Shown: positions 24,562-33,843 of the stretch, piece by piece
How positions within the stretch are numbered: the first letter of the stretch is position 1
How the letters are laid out: every line of letters starts with the position of its first letter
NCBI GenBank assembly: GCA_945890865.1
Contig: CAMDDB010000010.1
Span: forward strand, 11,414-75,413
From: Flavobacterium psychrophilum
GTDB taxonomy: Bacteria; Bacteroidota; Bacteroidia; Flavobacteriales; Flavobacteriaceae
Length of the DNA stretch: 64,000 nt
Direction of reading: 5' to 3'
Program-made: the position numbers and the translations under genes
Notes under the pieces: generated by a model
Told to the model about the DNA's origin: nothing
Database searches by the model: none
Seen by the model: the letters and a program-made list of their open reading frames with translations, nothing else

Positions 24562-25602
24562 TTATTTAATAATTTCAATTTTCAAGGCATCTTCTTGATT
24601 AACTGAATCGAAGAATCCTTGCTCGTTCATCCATTCATCGCTAAATACTTTACTCATGTATCTTGAACCATGGTCTGGAAAAATAATAACCACTTTACTA
24701 TCGGCATCAAACATTCCTTCTTCTGAAAATTGTTTCACTGCTTGGAAAGCAGCTCCAGATGTATATCCTACAAACAAACCTTCTTTTTTTACAATTTCTC
24801 TAGCAGTATGTGCGCTATCTTCATCAGTTACTTTGATGAATTGATCAATTATATCAAAATCGGTAGCGGTTGGAATTAAGTTTTTACCTAATCCTTCAAT
24901 ACGATAGGGATAAATTTCATCGTTATCAAATTCTTTGGTTTCATGGTATTTTTTCAAAACCGAACCAAAGGCATCAACTCCTAATATTTTAATGTTTGGA
25001 TTTTGTTCTTTTAAAAATCGAGCCGTTCCAGAAATGGTTCCGCCCGTTCCACTACAAGCAACAAGGTGTGTGATTTGCCCACCGGTTTGTTCCCAAATTT
25101 CAGGACCTGTAGAGTTATAATGTGCATCAACATTTAATTCATTAAAATACTGATTGATATAAACCGACCCTTTCGTTTCTTCATGTAATCTTTTAGCAAC
25201 GTTATAATAGGAACGTTCATCATCAGCTGAAACATTTGCAGGACATACATATACCTTTGCACCCATAGAACGCAACATATCAATTTTATCTTTAGAAGAT
25301 TTTGAACTTACTGCTAAAATGCAATCATACCCTTTAATGATGCTTACCATGGCTAAACTAAAACCCGTATTTCCAGAAGTGGTTTCAATTATAGTGTCAC
25401 CAGGTTTTAAGATACCTTTTTTTTCAGCATCTTCAATGATGTATAAGGCAATACGATCTTTTGTAGAATGTCCGGGATTAAAAGCTTCCACTTTTGCATA
25501 ATAACTCCCAGGAAAATTGGCAGCTACTTTGCTCAATTTAATTAATGGAGTATTTCCAATTAATTCCAAAACATTATTATAGGCTTTTATTTCTTGTTTC
25601 AT
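24562..25602 (-). CDS. PLP-dependent cysteine synthase / cystathionine beta-synthase-like enzyme
   Basis: A 346-residue fold-type II PLP enzyme. The N terminus ([11 protein letters not shown]), the lysine loop [20 protein letters not shown], the [11 protein letters not shown] substrate loop and the phosphate loop [11 protein letters not shown] are clear. The C-terminal [18 protein letters not shown] is closer to human CBS than to CysK, suggesting cystathionine beta-synthase activity without the regulatory CBS domains. The lysine motif reads STKDR where most homologues have SVKDR. Automatic annotation usually calls this family cysteine synthase; the choice needs biochemistry. Confidence 0.88.
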   Translation of the reverse strand: MKQEIKAYNNVLELIGNTPLIKLSKVAANFPGSYYAKVEAFNPGHSTKDRIALYIIEDAEKKGILKPGDTIIETTSGNTGFSLAMVSIIKGYDCILAVSSKSSKDKIDMLRSMGAKVYVCPANVSADDERSYYNVAKRLHEETKGSVYINQYFNELNVDAHYNSTGPEIWEQTGGQITHLVACSGTGGTISGTARFLKEQNPNIKILGVDAFGSVLKKYHETKEFDNDEIYPYRIEGLGKNLIPTATDFDIIDQFIKVTDEDSAHTAREIVKKEGLFVGYTSGAAFQAVKQFSEEGMFDADSKVVIIFPDHGSRYMSKVFSDEWMNEQGFFDSVNQEDALKIEIIK

Positions 25603-25674
25603 AAAAAATAAATTATCCGAGGCAGGTAATATATGTTACCCCAAATCGATGCAAATTTAACAAAAAAAGTTTAA

Positions 25675-27810
25675 CTACTTCTTAATTTTTTCCAAATCTA
25701 ATAAAAAAGCAAATTCCTTTGCCAATTCTTTTAACGCTTCAAACCGTCCTGAAGCACCACCATGACCGGCATCCATATTGGTATCTAAAAATAATTGAGT
25801 GTCATTTGTTTTCAAAACACGCAATTTAGCTACCCATTTAGCTGGTTCCCAATATTGTACCTGAGAATCGTGTAAACCAGTTGATACATACATATTGGGA
25901 TAGGCTTGTGCTTTCACTTGATCATACGGTGAATAGGATAACATATAGTCGTAGTATTTTTTTTCATTCGGATTACCCCATTCGTCATATTCACCTGTAG
26001 TCAAAGGAATAGTATCGTCTAACATAGTTGTAATAACATCAACAAAAGGCACTTGTGCAATTACACCATGGTATAATTCAGGTGCCATATTAACAATTGC
26101 TCCCATTAACAATCCGCCTGCCGAACCACCTTCTGCATATAAATGTTCTGCTGAAGTATATTTTTGGTCAATCATAAATTTAGAACAATCTACATAATCA
26201 GTAAATGTATTTTTCTTTTGTAATAACTTACCGTTTTCATACCACTCTCTTCCGAGATCCTCGCCCCCTCTAATATGAGCTATTGCATAGATAAATCCTC
26301 TGTCTAACAAACTTAATCTAGTAGATGAAAAATAAGGATCCATGGTAGCGCCATACGATCCATAAGCATATAAAAGTAATGGATTTTTGCCATCTTTTTG
26401 GATTCCTTTTTTATACACTATTGAAATGGGAACTTTTGTTCCATCAGTTGCTGTAGCCCAAACGCGCTCTTCTATATAATTATTTTTGTCAAATTTTCCA
26501 CCCAATACTTCTTGCTCTTTCAGTACTTTTTTTTCCTGTGTACGCATGTTAAAATCAATAATAGAGGAAGGTGTTGCCATGGATTGATAACCATATCGTA
26601 ATATCTCGGTATCAAAATCGACGTTTGTAGTTGTATACGCTGTATAAGTCTCTATGGCAAACGGAAGATAATAAGCACCTTTTCCGTTCCATGGTCGAAT
26701 TTGAATTTTATTTAAACCATTCGAACGTTCTTCTACTACTAAATAATCTTTAAAAATATCTATTCCTTCTAACAATACTTCTTTTCTGTGAGCGATTACA
26801 TCCTTCCAATTATCAGCAGCTGTAGCATTTTCAGAGGTTTTCATCAATTTAAAATTGGTAGCCTTGTCTTTATTGGTAACAATATAAAAACTATCGCCAT
26901 AATGCGAAATGGAATATTCTAAGCCGCGGGTTCTTTTATGGAAAATTCTAAACGCACTGTTTGGGGTATTAGCTTCCAAAATTTGGTATTCCGATGTTAA
27001 TGTACTAGAAGAACCAATTACTAAATATTTTTTTGATTTTTCTTTATAAACAAACGTACTAAAGGTATCGTCCTTTTCATGAAAAACAACCGTATCCATA
27101 GTGGCTTCAGTTCCTAATGTGTGTTTATAAACCTTATCAGAACGCAAGGTTTGTGGATCATTACGCGTATAAAATAAAGTTTTATTATCCCCAGCCCAAG
27201 TAGAACCACCTGTTGTGTTTTCTAATTTTACAGGCAAAATTTCTCCGGTTTCCAAATTTTTAATTTGAATGGTATATTGTCTTCTCGAAACCAAATCTAT
27301 TCCAAAAGCGACCCACTTATTGTCTTCACTTACACTGATGCCTGATAAATTAAAATAAGATTGCCCTTTAGCCATTTCATTACAATCAAACATTATTTCC
27401 TCATTAGCTTCTAAACTTCCTTTTTTTCGGGCATAAATGGGATAATCTTTACCCGTTTCATAACGAGTAACATAATAATATCCGTTGTATAAATAAGGAA
27501 CTGAACTATCGTCTTCTTTAATGCGAGCTTTCATTTCCAAAAACAAATCGTCTTGTAATCCCTTGGTATGAGCCGTAGATTTTTGATAATACTCGTTTTC
27601 TTTAGTAAGATAATCAATTACTTCTGGATTTTCTCTCTGGTTTAACCAATAATAATTATCTATACGTTTGTCACCATGTTTTTCTAGTGTTTTAGGAACA
27701 ATTTTAGCAACTGGTGGTTGAATTTTATCAGACATGGTATTTGTTTTTATTTGACTATAACTAGGCGCAAAAATAACACAACCTAAAAGGATATTCGTGA
27801 TTTTTTTCAT
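25675..27810 (-). CDS. Exported S9 family prolyl oligopeptidase / oligopeptidase B
   Basis: A 711-residue serine peptidase. A signal peptide (MKKITNILLGCVIFAPSYSQ) precedes a seven-bladed propeller (about 50-430) and an alpha/beta-hydrolase domain. The nucleophile is the Ser of GGSAGG near residue 562; the histidine is in MDAGHGGASGRFE near the C terminus. LYAYGSYGATMDPYFS is the oligopeptidase B oxyanion region. It should cut short peptides after basic residues or proline in the periplasm. A second in-frame Met (KTNTMSDK) lies just after the signal sequence and would give a cytoplasmic form. Confidence 0.92.
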   Translation of the reverse strand: MKKITNILLGCVIFAPSYSQIKTNTMSDKIQPPVAKIVPKTLEKHGDKRIDNYYWLNQRENPEVIDYLTKENEYYQKSTAHTKGLQDDLFLEMKARIKEDDSSVPYLYNGYYYVTRYETGKDYPIYARKKGSLEANEEIMFDCNEMAKGQSYFNLSGISVSEDNKWVAFGIDLVSRRQYTIQIKNLETGEILPVKLENTTGGSTWAGDNKTLFYTRNDPQTLRSDKVYKHTLGTEATMDTVVFHEKDDTFSTFVYKEKSKKYLVIGSSSTLTSEYQILEANTPNSAFRIFHKRTRGLEYSISHYGDSFYIVTNKDKATNFKLMKTSENATAADNWKDVIAHRKEVLLEGIDIFKDYLVVEERSNGLNKIQIRPWNGKGAYYLPFAIETYTAYTTTNVDFDTEILRYGYQSMATPSSIIDFNMRTQEKKVLKEQEVLGGKFDKNNYIEERVWATATDGTKVPISIVYKKGIQKDGKNPLLLYAYGSYGATMDPYFSSTRLSLLDRGFIYAIAHIRGGEDLGREWYENGKLLQKKNTFTDYVDCSKFMIDQKYTSAEHLYAEGGSAGGLLMGAIVNMAPELYHGVIAQVPFVDVITTMLDDTIPLTTGEYDEWGNPNEKKYYDYMLSYSPYDQVKAQAYPNMYVSTGLHDSQVQYWEPAKWVAKLRVLKTNDTQLFLDTNMDAGHGGASGRFEALKELAKEFAFLLDLEKIKK

Positions 27811-27874
27811 AATATTTACAGGTATTAATAATGGCTAATTTACTATTTTTGTAGTAATAATAAAAGAAAAAAAC

Positions 27875-28723
27875 ATGTATCGCTATTTAAAGGGAATGAT
27901 GGGAAAATTAAAGGTAAATAAAACCCTTATTTTATTCTTATTTTTATGTATTAGCTCTCTCGCATTTGCACAAGTCTCGGTTTGTAGTTGGAATATCATG
28001 AATTTAGGCAAATCGAAATCGGATAGTGAATTATCGGTTATGGCAAATACACTTAAAGACTATGACGTTATCGCCATTCAAGAAGTGGTAGCAGGTTTAG
28101 GGGGCGCACAAGCGGTAAGTCGATTAGTGACCCTTTTAAACACAAAAGGGACAAAATGGGATTATACGATAAGCAACCCCACTACAAGTAACAATCCGTC
28201 GAGTAGTGAGCGTTATGCTTTTTTATGGAAAACAGCGCGTATAAAAAAAGTGGGCACTACTTGGCTCGACCAAAATTATGCCACTGTAATAGACCGAGAA
28301 CCGTTTATGGGTTCATTTGAATTTCAGGGCAAAATATTCACATTAGTTTCCTTTCATGCAGTACCTAAAAAGAAAAATCCAGAAACCGAACTAAAATATT
28401 TTAAATTTTTCCCAAAACTATATCCAAAACTTAACCTAATTTTTGTGGGTGATTTCAATTGTCCGCAAAGTAATACTGTTTTTAATCCGTTAAAAAAAAT
28501 TGGCTTCACGCCTATTTTAGTGAGTCAAAAAACAAATTTACGTCAAAAGTGTAATAACAATGATTGTTTGGCATCGGAGTATGATAATTTGTTTTACGAC
28601 AATCAGAAAATAAAAATTTTACAGAAAGGAATTATTGCTTTTTATTCTAATTTCAAGTCGATAAAAGAAGCTCGAAAAATATCAGACCACGTACCTATTT
28701 GGTGTGTCATGGAAATTAAATAA
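27875..28723 (+). CDS. Endonuclease/exonuclease/phosphatase family protein, exported
   Basis: A 282-residue protein of the DNase I-like fold. A hydrophobic signal sequence (LILFLFLCISSLAFAQ) ends near residue 33. SVCSWNIMNLGKSK, the metal-binding VIAIQEVVAG, LIFVGDFNCP and the C-terminal SDHVPIWC with the catalytic His are typical. It resembles secreted nucleases rather than exodeoxyribonuclease III, and probably degrades nucleic acid or phosphodiesters outside the cytoplasm. It is convergent with the TauE transporter gene, overlapping it by 8 nt. Two extra Met codons near the start leave the exact start open. Confidence 0.87.
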   Translation: MYRYLKGMMGKLKVNKTLILFLFLCISSLAFAQVSVCSWNIMNLGKSKSDSELSVMANTLKDYDVIAIQEVVAGLGGAQAVSRLVTLLNTKGTKWDYTISNPTTSNNPSSSERYAFLWKTARIKKVGTTWLDQNYATVIDREPFMGSFEFQGKIFTLVSFHAVPKKKNPETELKYFKFFPKLYPKLNLIFVGDFNCPQSNTVFNPLKKIGFTPILVSQKTNLRQKCNNNDCLASEYDNLFYDNQKIKILQKGIIAFYSNFKSIKEARKISDHVPIWCVMEIK

Positions 28724-29489
28724 TACCCATTCCTAAACCAATTGCCACTAAAAGCAATAAAACAGCAACAAAAACTTGGAGAAATTTCAGTGTTACCTTC
28801 TTTAAAAGTTTGTTTCCCAAATAGGCGCCTGTAATTGCACAAAGCGTTGCTGAAATCAATACTACCTTATTTTCATATACTGTATAAGTAGTGATTTTTG
28901 AAGCATAAACACTCAAACGTGTAAAATCGATAAATAGGGAAACAACAATTCCTGTAGCAATGAAACTTTCTTTGGACAAACCTGATTTGATCAAAAATGC
29001 ACTTCGCAAAGCCCCTTGATGTCCGGAAAGACCGCCAAAAAACCCACTTAAAATTCCACCCAATGGCAATTTATCTTTTCCAAAATCTAATTTACTCAAA
29101 AACGGAATCAAGTCTAAAAAGGCAAAAAATAGTAATAAAACTGCAATAATAAACTGCATAGGAAAAACGTCTAATTTTTTTCCAAAAAGCGAATAACTAA
29201 ACAAAGGAGGTAAATCGGAAATGTGCAACAACAGCCACGAACCAAACAAAGCCGCAATAATAGCAGGGATTCCAAATTTTAGCAACACTTCCTTATTAGC
29301 ATGTTTTCCAACCAAGAAAAACTTAAATAAATTATTTGCAAAATGAACGATACCACACAATCCAATGGCGATATCAATTGGAAAAAACAACATAAAAACA
29401 GGCGTCAATAAAGTTCCTAATCCAAAACCAGAAAAAAAGGTGAGAATGGCAGTTAAAAACGCTACTATTGATATGATTATGATTTCCAA
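28716..29489 (-). CDS. TauE/SafE (TSUP) family transporter
   Basis: A 257-residue inner-membrane protein with about seven or eight hydrophobic helices. It shows the TSUP repeat pattern, including GFGLGTLLTPVF in the first half and GGILSGFFGGLSGHQGALRSAF in the second. Family members export sulfite, sulfoacetate or similar anions; the substrate here cannot be named. It starts 2 nt after the threonine aldolase stop and is likely cotranscribed with it, although the functional link is unclear. Confidence 0.88.
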   Translation of the reverse strand: MEIIIISIVAFLTAILTFFSGFGLGTLLTPVFMLFFPIDIAIGLCGIVHFANNLFKFFLVGKHANKEVLLKFGIPAIIAALFGSWLLLHISDLPPLFSYSLFGKKLDVFPMQFIIAVLLLFFAFLDLIPFLSKLDFGKDKLPLGGILSGFFGGLSGHQGALRSAFLIKSGLSKESFIATGIVVSLFIDFTRLSVYASKITTYTVYENKVVLISATLCAITGAYLGNKLLKKVTLKFLQVFVAVLLLLVAIGLGMGII

Positions 29490-29491
29490 AA

Positions 29492-30517
29492 TTAAAATGT
29501 CAGCTTAGAAATTACTTCCATTACATATTCGTGCATAACTTCTTTATAATCTAAATGAGTCACAATACGAAGCTTGCGATGTCCCATTGAACCAATCAAA
29601 ATTCCTTTTTGTTTCAGTTTTTCTAGGAATACGTTTTCTTCAATTACTGGTTGTAAGCTAAAAATTAATATATTCGTTTCAACTGGTTCAACATTAGCTA
29701 CCCAAGGCATACGCTCTAATAATGTCCCTAATTCTTTTGCTCTTCTATGATCTATTTCTAAACGGGTAATATTATTTTGAAGTGCATATAATCCAGCAGC
29801 TGCTAAATAGCCCGATTGACGCATACCTCCTCCAAATATTTTTCGAATTCGTAAAGCACGATTCATATCGGCTTTTGTTCCTAATAAAACAGATCCAATA
29901 GGAGCTCCTAATCCTTTAGACAAACAAACCGAAACGGTATCAAATAATTCCCCAAACTGTTTGGGGTGCTGCTTTTTTGCCACTAAAGCATTCCATAATC
30001 GAGCACCATCTAAATGGTATTTTAAATTGTTTTCGGTGCAAACTTGCTTTATTGCTTGTAAAGTCTCAATATCATAACAAGCGCCTCCTCCTTTATTGGT
30101 AGTATTCTCAATACTTACTAATGATGTTAATGGTGCGTGATAAAAATCAGGATCGTTAATGGCGTTTTTTACCAAATCGGCAGTAATCATTCCTCGGTAT
30201 CCATCGACTAAACAACATGAAACACCACTATTAAAAGAAGCACCACCACCTTCATAATGATAAATGTGTGCATATTTATCACAAATAACTTGTTCGCCAG
30301 GTTGCGTATGCAATTTTATAGCTGTTTGATTGGCCATTGTTCCGGATGGAAAAAACAATGCCGATTCCATACCAAATAAATCTGCCAACGTTTCTTCCAA
30401 CTCATTGATAGTTGGATCTTGTTTATAAACATCATCCCCAACTTTAGCATTAAACATTGCGTTTAACATCTCGATTGAAGGTCGAGTTACGGTATCACTT
30501 ACTAAATTTATTTCCAT
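29492..30517 (-). CDS. ltaE: Low-specificity threonine aldolase family protein
   Basis: A 341-residue fold-type I PLP enzyme that splits threonine or allo-threonine to glycine and acetaldehyde. NLVSDTVTRPS at the N terminus, FPSGTMANQTAIKLH, LDGARLWNALVAK and the PLP-lysine motif VSVCLSKGLGAPIGSVL are diagnostic. Length is normal. It is divergent from prfB, and the two starts are only 47 nt apart, so their promoters overlap. Confidence 0.93.
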   Translation of the reverse strand: MEINLVSDTVTRPSIEMLNAMFNAKVGDDVYKQDPTINELEETLADLFGMESALFFPSGTMANQTAIKLHTQPGEQVICDKYAHIYHYEGGGASFNSGVSCCLVDGYRGMITADLVKNAINDPDFYHAPLTSLVSIENTTNKGGGACYDIETLQAIKQVCTENNLKYHLDGARLWNALVAKKQHPKQFGELFDTVSVCLSKGLGAPIGSVLLGTKADMNRALRIRKIFGGGMRQSGYLAAAGLYALQNNITRLEIDHRRAKELGTLLERMPWVANVEPVETNILIFSLQPVIEENVFLEKLKQKGILIGSMGHRKLRIVTHLDYKEVMHEYVMEVISKLTF

Positions 30518-30564
30518 AGTATAAAAAAGAATGCCTATTTTTGTGTTGTAAAACTACAATATTT

Positions 30565-31660
30565 ATGATAAATACAGAACATGTCAGAGATATTATTGAT
30601 CGCCTTGGTGCGTTAAGGAGGTATCTTTGACATTGATGCCAAAACAATTGAAATAACCAACGAAGAAGAAAAAACCTTTGCACCCGACTTTTGGAACAAT
30701 GCCAAAGATGCAGAAATTATTGTTCGTAGTTTGCGTTCAAAAAAGAAATGGGTCGAAGACTACACTAAAGGAATGGATCAGGTTGAAGAACTTCAAGTAC
30801 TGATGGAATTTTTCAAAGAGGGTGCTATTTCAGCAGAAGAAGTAGACCTATTTTATGCAGAAACCCTTTTTCATATTGAAGATTTAGAATTTAGAAACAT
30901 GCTTTCGGATGAAGGCGACAACATGAGTGCTGTATTACAAATTACGGCCGGTGCTGGTGGTACAGAAAGCTGTGACTGGGCTTCTATGTTGATACGAATG
31001 TACTTGATGTGGGGCGAAAAACAAGGCTACAAAATAAATGAATTGAACTTCCAAGAAGGCGATGTAGCAGGAATAAAAACAGTAACATTAGAAATTGAAG
31101 GTGATTTTGCATTTGGGTATTTAAAAGGCGAAAATGGTGTTCATCGTTTGGTGAGAATTTCTCCCTTTGATAGTAATGCTAAAAGGCATACTTCGTTTGC
31201 TTCGGTTTATGTATATCCCTTGGTAGATGATACTATAGAAATAGAAATTAATCCTGCAGACATAGAGATTACTACAGCACGTTCTAGTGGCGCTGGGGGG
31301 CAAAATGTAAATAAAGTTGAAACCAAAGTACAATTGGTTCACAAACCTACTGGCATTCAAATTCAATGTTCAGAGACACGCTCTCAACACGATAACCGTC
31401 AACGGGCGTTACAAATGTTAAAATCGCAATTGTATGAAATTGAATTGAAAAAGCAACAAGCACAACGAAGTGATATAGAAGCGGGTAAAATGAAAATTGA
31501 ATGGGGTTCACAAATACGAAATTATGTCATTCAACCTTATAAACTCGTTAAGGATGTTCGAACTGGAGTAGAAACGAGCGATGTAGATGGAGTAATGAAT
31601 GGTGAAATAGATCTTTTTTTAAAAGGCTATTTAATGATGATGGGACAAAAGGATTCATAA
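30565..31660 (+). CDS. prfB: Peptide chain release factor 2, with programmed +1 frameshift
   Basis: It releases the finished protein at UGA and UAA codons. The first frame runs 21 codons from ATG to CTT TGA; a +1 shift at CTTTGAC joins the long frame, giving 364 residues. The SPF stop-codon reading motif is near residue 198 ([14 protein letters not shown]) and the catalytic GGQ near 245 ([14 protein letters not shown]). An uninterrupted reading would miss the first 21 residues; the first Met in the long frame (30731) is not a real start. Low RF2 levels let ribosomes shift, which makes the gene self-regulating. Confidence 0.95.
30615..30630 (+). other. prfB: RF2 programmed frameshift element (Shine-Dalgarno plus CTTTGAC)
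   Basis: AAGGAGGT (30615-30622) is a perfect Shine-Dalgarno sequence. After a 2-nt gap comes CTT TGA C (30625-30631), the classic RF2 slip site. The short spacer pushes the ribosome forward when RF2 is scarce. This is one of very few strong Shine-Dalgarno sequences seen in the window. Confidence 0.95.
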
Positions 31661-31692
31661 AAAAAGAGGCTATTTACTTAGCCTCTTTTTTT
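31659..31692. terminator. Bidirectional intrinsic terminator
   Basis: AAAAAGAGGCTA (31661-31672) and TAGCCTCTTTTT (31679-31690) form a 12-bp stem with a 6-nt loop between convergent prfB and the phosphate transporter. Confidence 0.93.
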
Positions 31693-31702
31693 ATATAATA
31701 TT

Positions 31703-33034
31703 TTAAATAAATACTTTTAATATGTAATAAATCAAGGCGGCTAATACAGCCGATACTGGAATGGTTAAAATCCAAGCCCACAATAATTTAACGGTTACAC
31801 CCCATCGCACGGCAGAAATACGTTTAGTAACTCCTACCCCAATGATAGATCCAGTAATCGTATGTGTAGTAGATACCGGTATTTTAAAATGCTCTGTTGT
31901 AAATAAAGTTAGAGCTCCAGCAGATTCTGCTACTACACCCTCAAAAGCATTTACTTTTGTAATTTTAGAACCCATCGTTTTTACAATTTTCCATCCCCCA
32001 CTTAAGGTTCCTAAAGCGATTACAGTGTAACATGTTAATGGGATCCAGCTCGGCATAATGCCATCAATTTTTACCCCATTCTTTTCAGAAGGTAGCACTA
32101 CATTTAAATCCAACCATCCTGCAGATAAATCAATATCTGGATTTGATTTTATATATACAGCAACAGCGGCAGCAATAATACCCATCACTTTTTGAGAATC
32201 ATTCCCTCCATGTCCTAAACTAAATGCCGCTGAAGATAACAACTGCATTTTCTTGAGTACTGCTTCTGCTCTTGAAGTTGATAAACTACTAAAAAACAAA
32301 TTAAATAGAGCTAAGCTATAAAAGATAATGGCTACCAAAAACCATTTAATATTATGGGGTTCCGTTATAACACTCCAAAATTCACTTTCAAATCTAGGTT
32401 TTTTGATGGCTTCATATGGGATCATCACCTCATACAAAAACCAAGAAACCAAAGCTATTAATACTAGTGTAAATAATTTTGGATAAATATTTTTTTTAGA
32501 AGAATACATCAACCACAAAGAAATAAAATAGGAAATAATCATTCCTAAAAGGGGAGCAAAAACGATAAACAAAAGTACAATAACAACTCCAGAAGGTAGT
32601 AACTCGCCCTCTTTTGCTGCCTTAAACCAATTTACAATTTTAAATCCAGCGTGCTCTGGATCAGTAACACTAGATAACCCATGAGCAATGGCTGCACCTG
32701 CAAAACCACCAATAAGGGTATGTGAGGAAGACGATGGAATTCCTTTAAGCCAAGTAATAATGTTCCAAATTATTGCTGCAATAACACCCGCTAAAATTGT
32801 AATTAAATCAATGCTACTTGTATGGGCTGTTTTGGCAACGGTATCGGCAACACCAAAACCAAATACCCAATAGGCTAAAAAATTAAAAAAAGCAGCCCAA
32901 AGAACAGCTTGAAATGGAGATAACACCTTTGTAGCAACTATAGTAGCAATAGAATTTGCCGCATCATGAAAACCATTAATATAGTCAAAAATTAATGCTA
33001 AAATTATTATTATAAGTAGTAGTGTAAAATCCAT
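31703..33034 (-). CDS. pit: PiT-family inorganic phosphate transporter
   Basis: A 443-residue inner-membrane phosphate transporter with about ten helices. The duplicated PiT signature is visible: FDYINGFHDAANSIATIVATKVLS near the N terminus, and the second copy GGNDSQKVMGIIAAA. It follows a DUF47 gene by 19 nt, the usual partner that regulates Pit. Phosphate enters with metal ions or protons in this family. The ppk1-ppx operon elsewhere in the window stores and releases the phosphate taken up. Confidence 0.95.
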   Translation of the reverse strand: MDFTLLLIIIILALIFDYINGFHDAANSIATIVATKVLSPFQAVLWAAFFNFLAYWVFGFGVADTVAKTAHTSSIDLITILAGVIAAIIWNIITWLKGIPSSSSHTLIGGFAGAAIAHGLSSVTDPEHAGFKIVNWFKAAKEGELLPSGVVIVLLFIVFAPLLGMIISYFISLWLMYSSKKNIYPKLFTLVLIALVSWFLYEVMIPYEAIKKPRFESEFWSVITEPHNIKWFLVAIIFYSLALFNLFFSSLSTSRAEAVLKKMQLLSSAAFSLGHGGNDSQKVMGIIAAAVAVYIKSNPDIDLSAGWLDLNVVLPSEKNGVKIDGIMPSWIPLTCYTVIALGTLSGGWKIVKTMGSKITKVNAFEGVVAESAGALTLFTTEHFKIPVSTTHTITGSIIGVGVTKRISAVRWGVTVKLLWAWILTIPVSAVLAALIYYILKVFI

Positions 33035-33053
33035 AATGTGTTTTATTTAACTA

Positions 33054-33695
33054 TTATGAATGTTTTACAGAAATTTGCTCCAAAATATTAGAGACACTTT
33101 TACACTTATCTGAGGCTGTTTCAAGCGCCATTAATACCTCTTTGTATTTAATAATATTTTTGGCATCTAATTCGTTTTCAAATAAATCGGCAACCGCTTT
33201 ATCAAAAACAACATCAGCTTTACCTTCTAATTTATTAATTTGCTTACACATTTCTTTAATTGCCTTGTGATTCATCACTTTCAATTCAGAAACAGTAGCA
33301 CCAATTAATTGACAAGCTTCTAAATTAATCTCTGTTAATCTACGAATCGATTTGGTAATTTTATCTACTTGGTACAAACGAATTCTACTCGAGGCGCCCT
33401 GCATATAATCGGCAACATCATCAATCGATTTAACTAGTGAATGAATATCTTCTCGATCAAAAGGTGTAATGAAATTTTTACTTAATTCTAAATTAGTTTG
33501 ATACATAATATCTTCTATAATCTCTTCTAATTCATCAATTTTATTGAAAGATGCTTCGCGTTCTCCACGTTGTGCATTGACAACTTCATGAAGCGTTTCT
33601 GCTAATAATATTAAATTTGTTGAAGCCTGTTCAAAAAGTGGAAAGAATTTTTTATCTTTTGGTACAAAAAATTGAAATAGTTTATTTAGTGTCAT
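33054..33695 (-). CDS. DUF47 family PhoU-like regulator of phosphate transport
   Basis: A 213-residue all-helical protein of the DUF47/PhoU group, with DELEEIIEDIMYQTN and DREDIHSLVKSIDDVADYMQ as the metal-binding helix motifs. Its gene is 19 nt upstream of pit on the same strand, a widespread pairing in which DUF47 protein adjusts Pit activity or binds to it. No membrane segment is present, so it acts at the cytoplasmic face. Its promoter should be in the 148-nt gap to the divergent carboxylase gene. Confidence 0.93.
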   Translation of the reverse strand: MTLNKLFQFFVPKDKKFFPLFEQASTNLILLAETLHEVVNAQRGEREASFNKIDELEEIIEDIMYQTNLELSKNFITPFDREDIHSLVKSIDDVADYMQGASSRIRLYQVDKITKSIRRLTEINLEACQLIGATVSELKVMNHKAIKEMCKQINKLEGKADVVFDKAVADLFENELDAKNIIKYKEVLMALETASDKCKSVSNILEQISVKHS

Positions 33696-33843
33696 TAGTA
33701 TATTTTTTATTTATGCAAATCTAAACTTTCAATGTTAATTAAATATTAAATATGAATTCCTTTTTTTAAATTCAGTTTATTATTAAATAGTTTTTATTCG
33801 CATTGAATTTTGTAAATTTACACCGATCATTAAAATATCCAAA

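Noticed and set aside
30731..31660. A shorter release factor starting at the internal Met (30731)
   Set aside because: The frameshift signal upstream is textbook and the N-terminal residues of RF2 are found in the joined reading.
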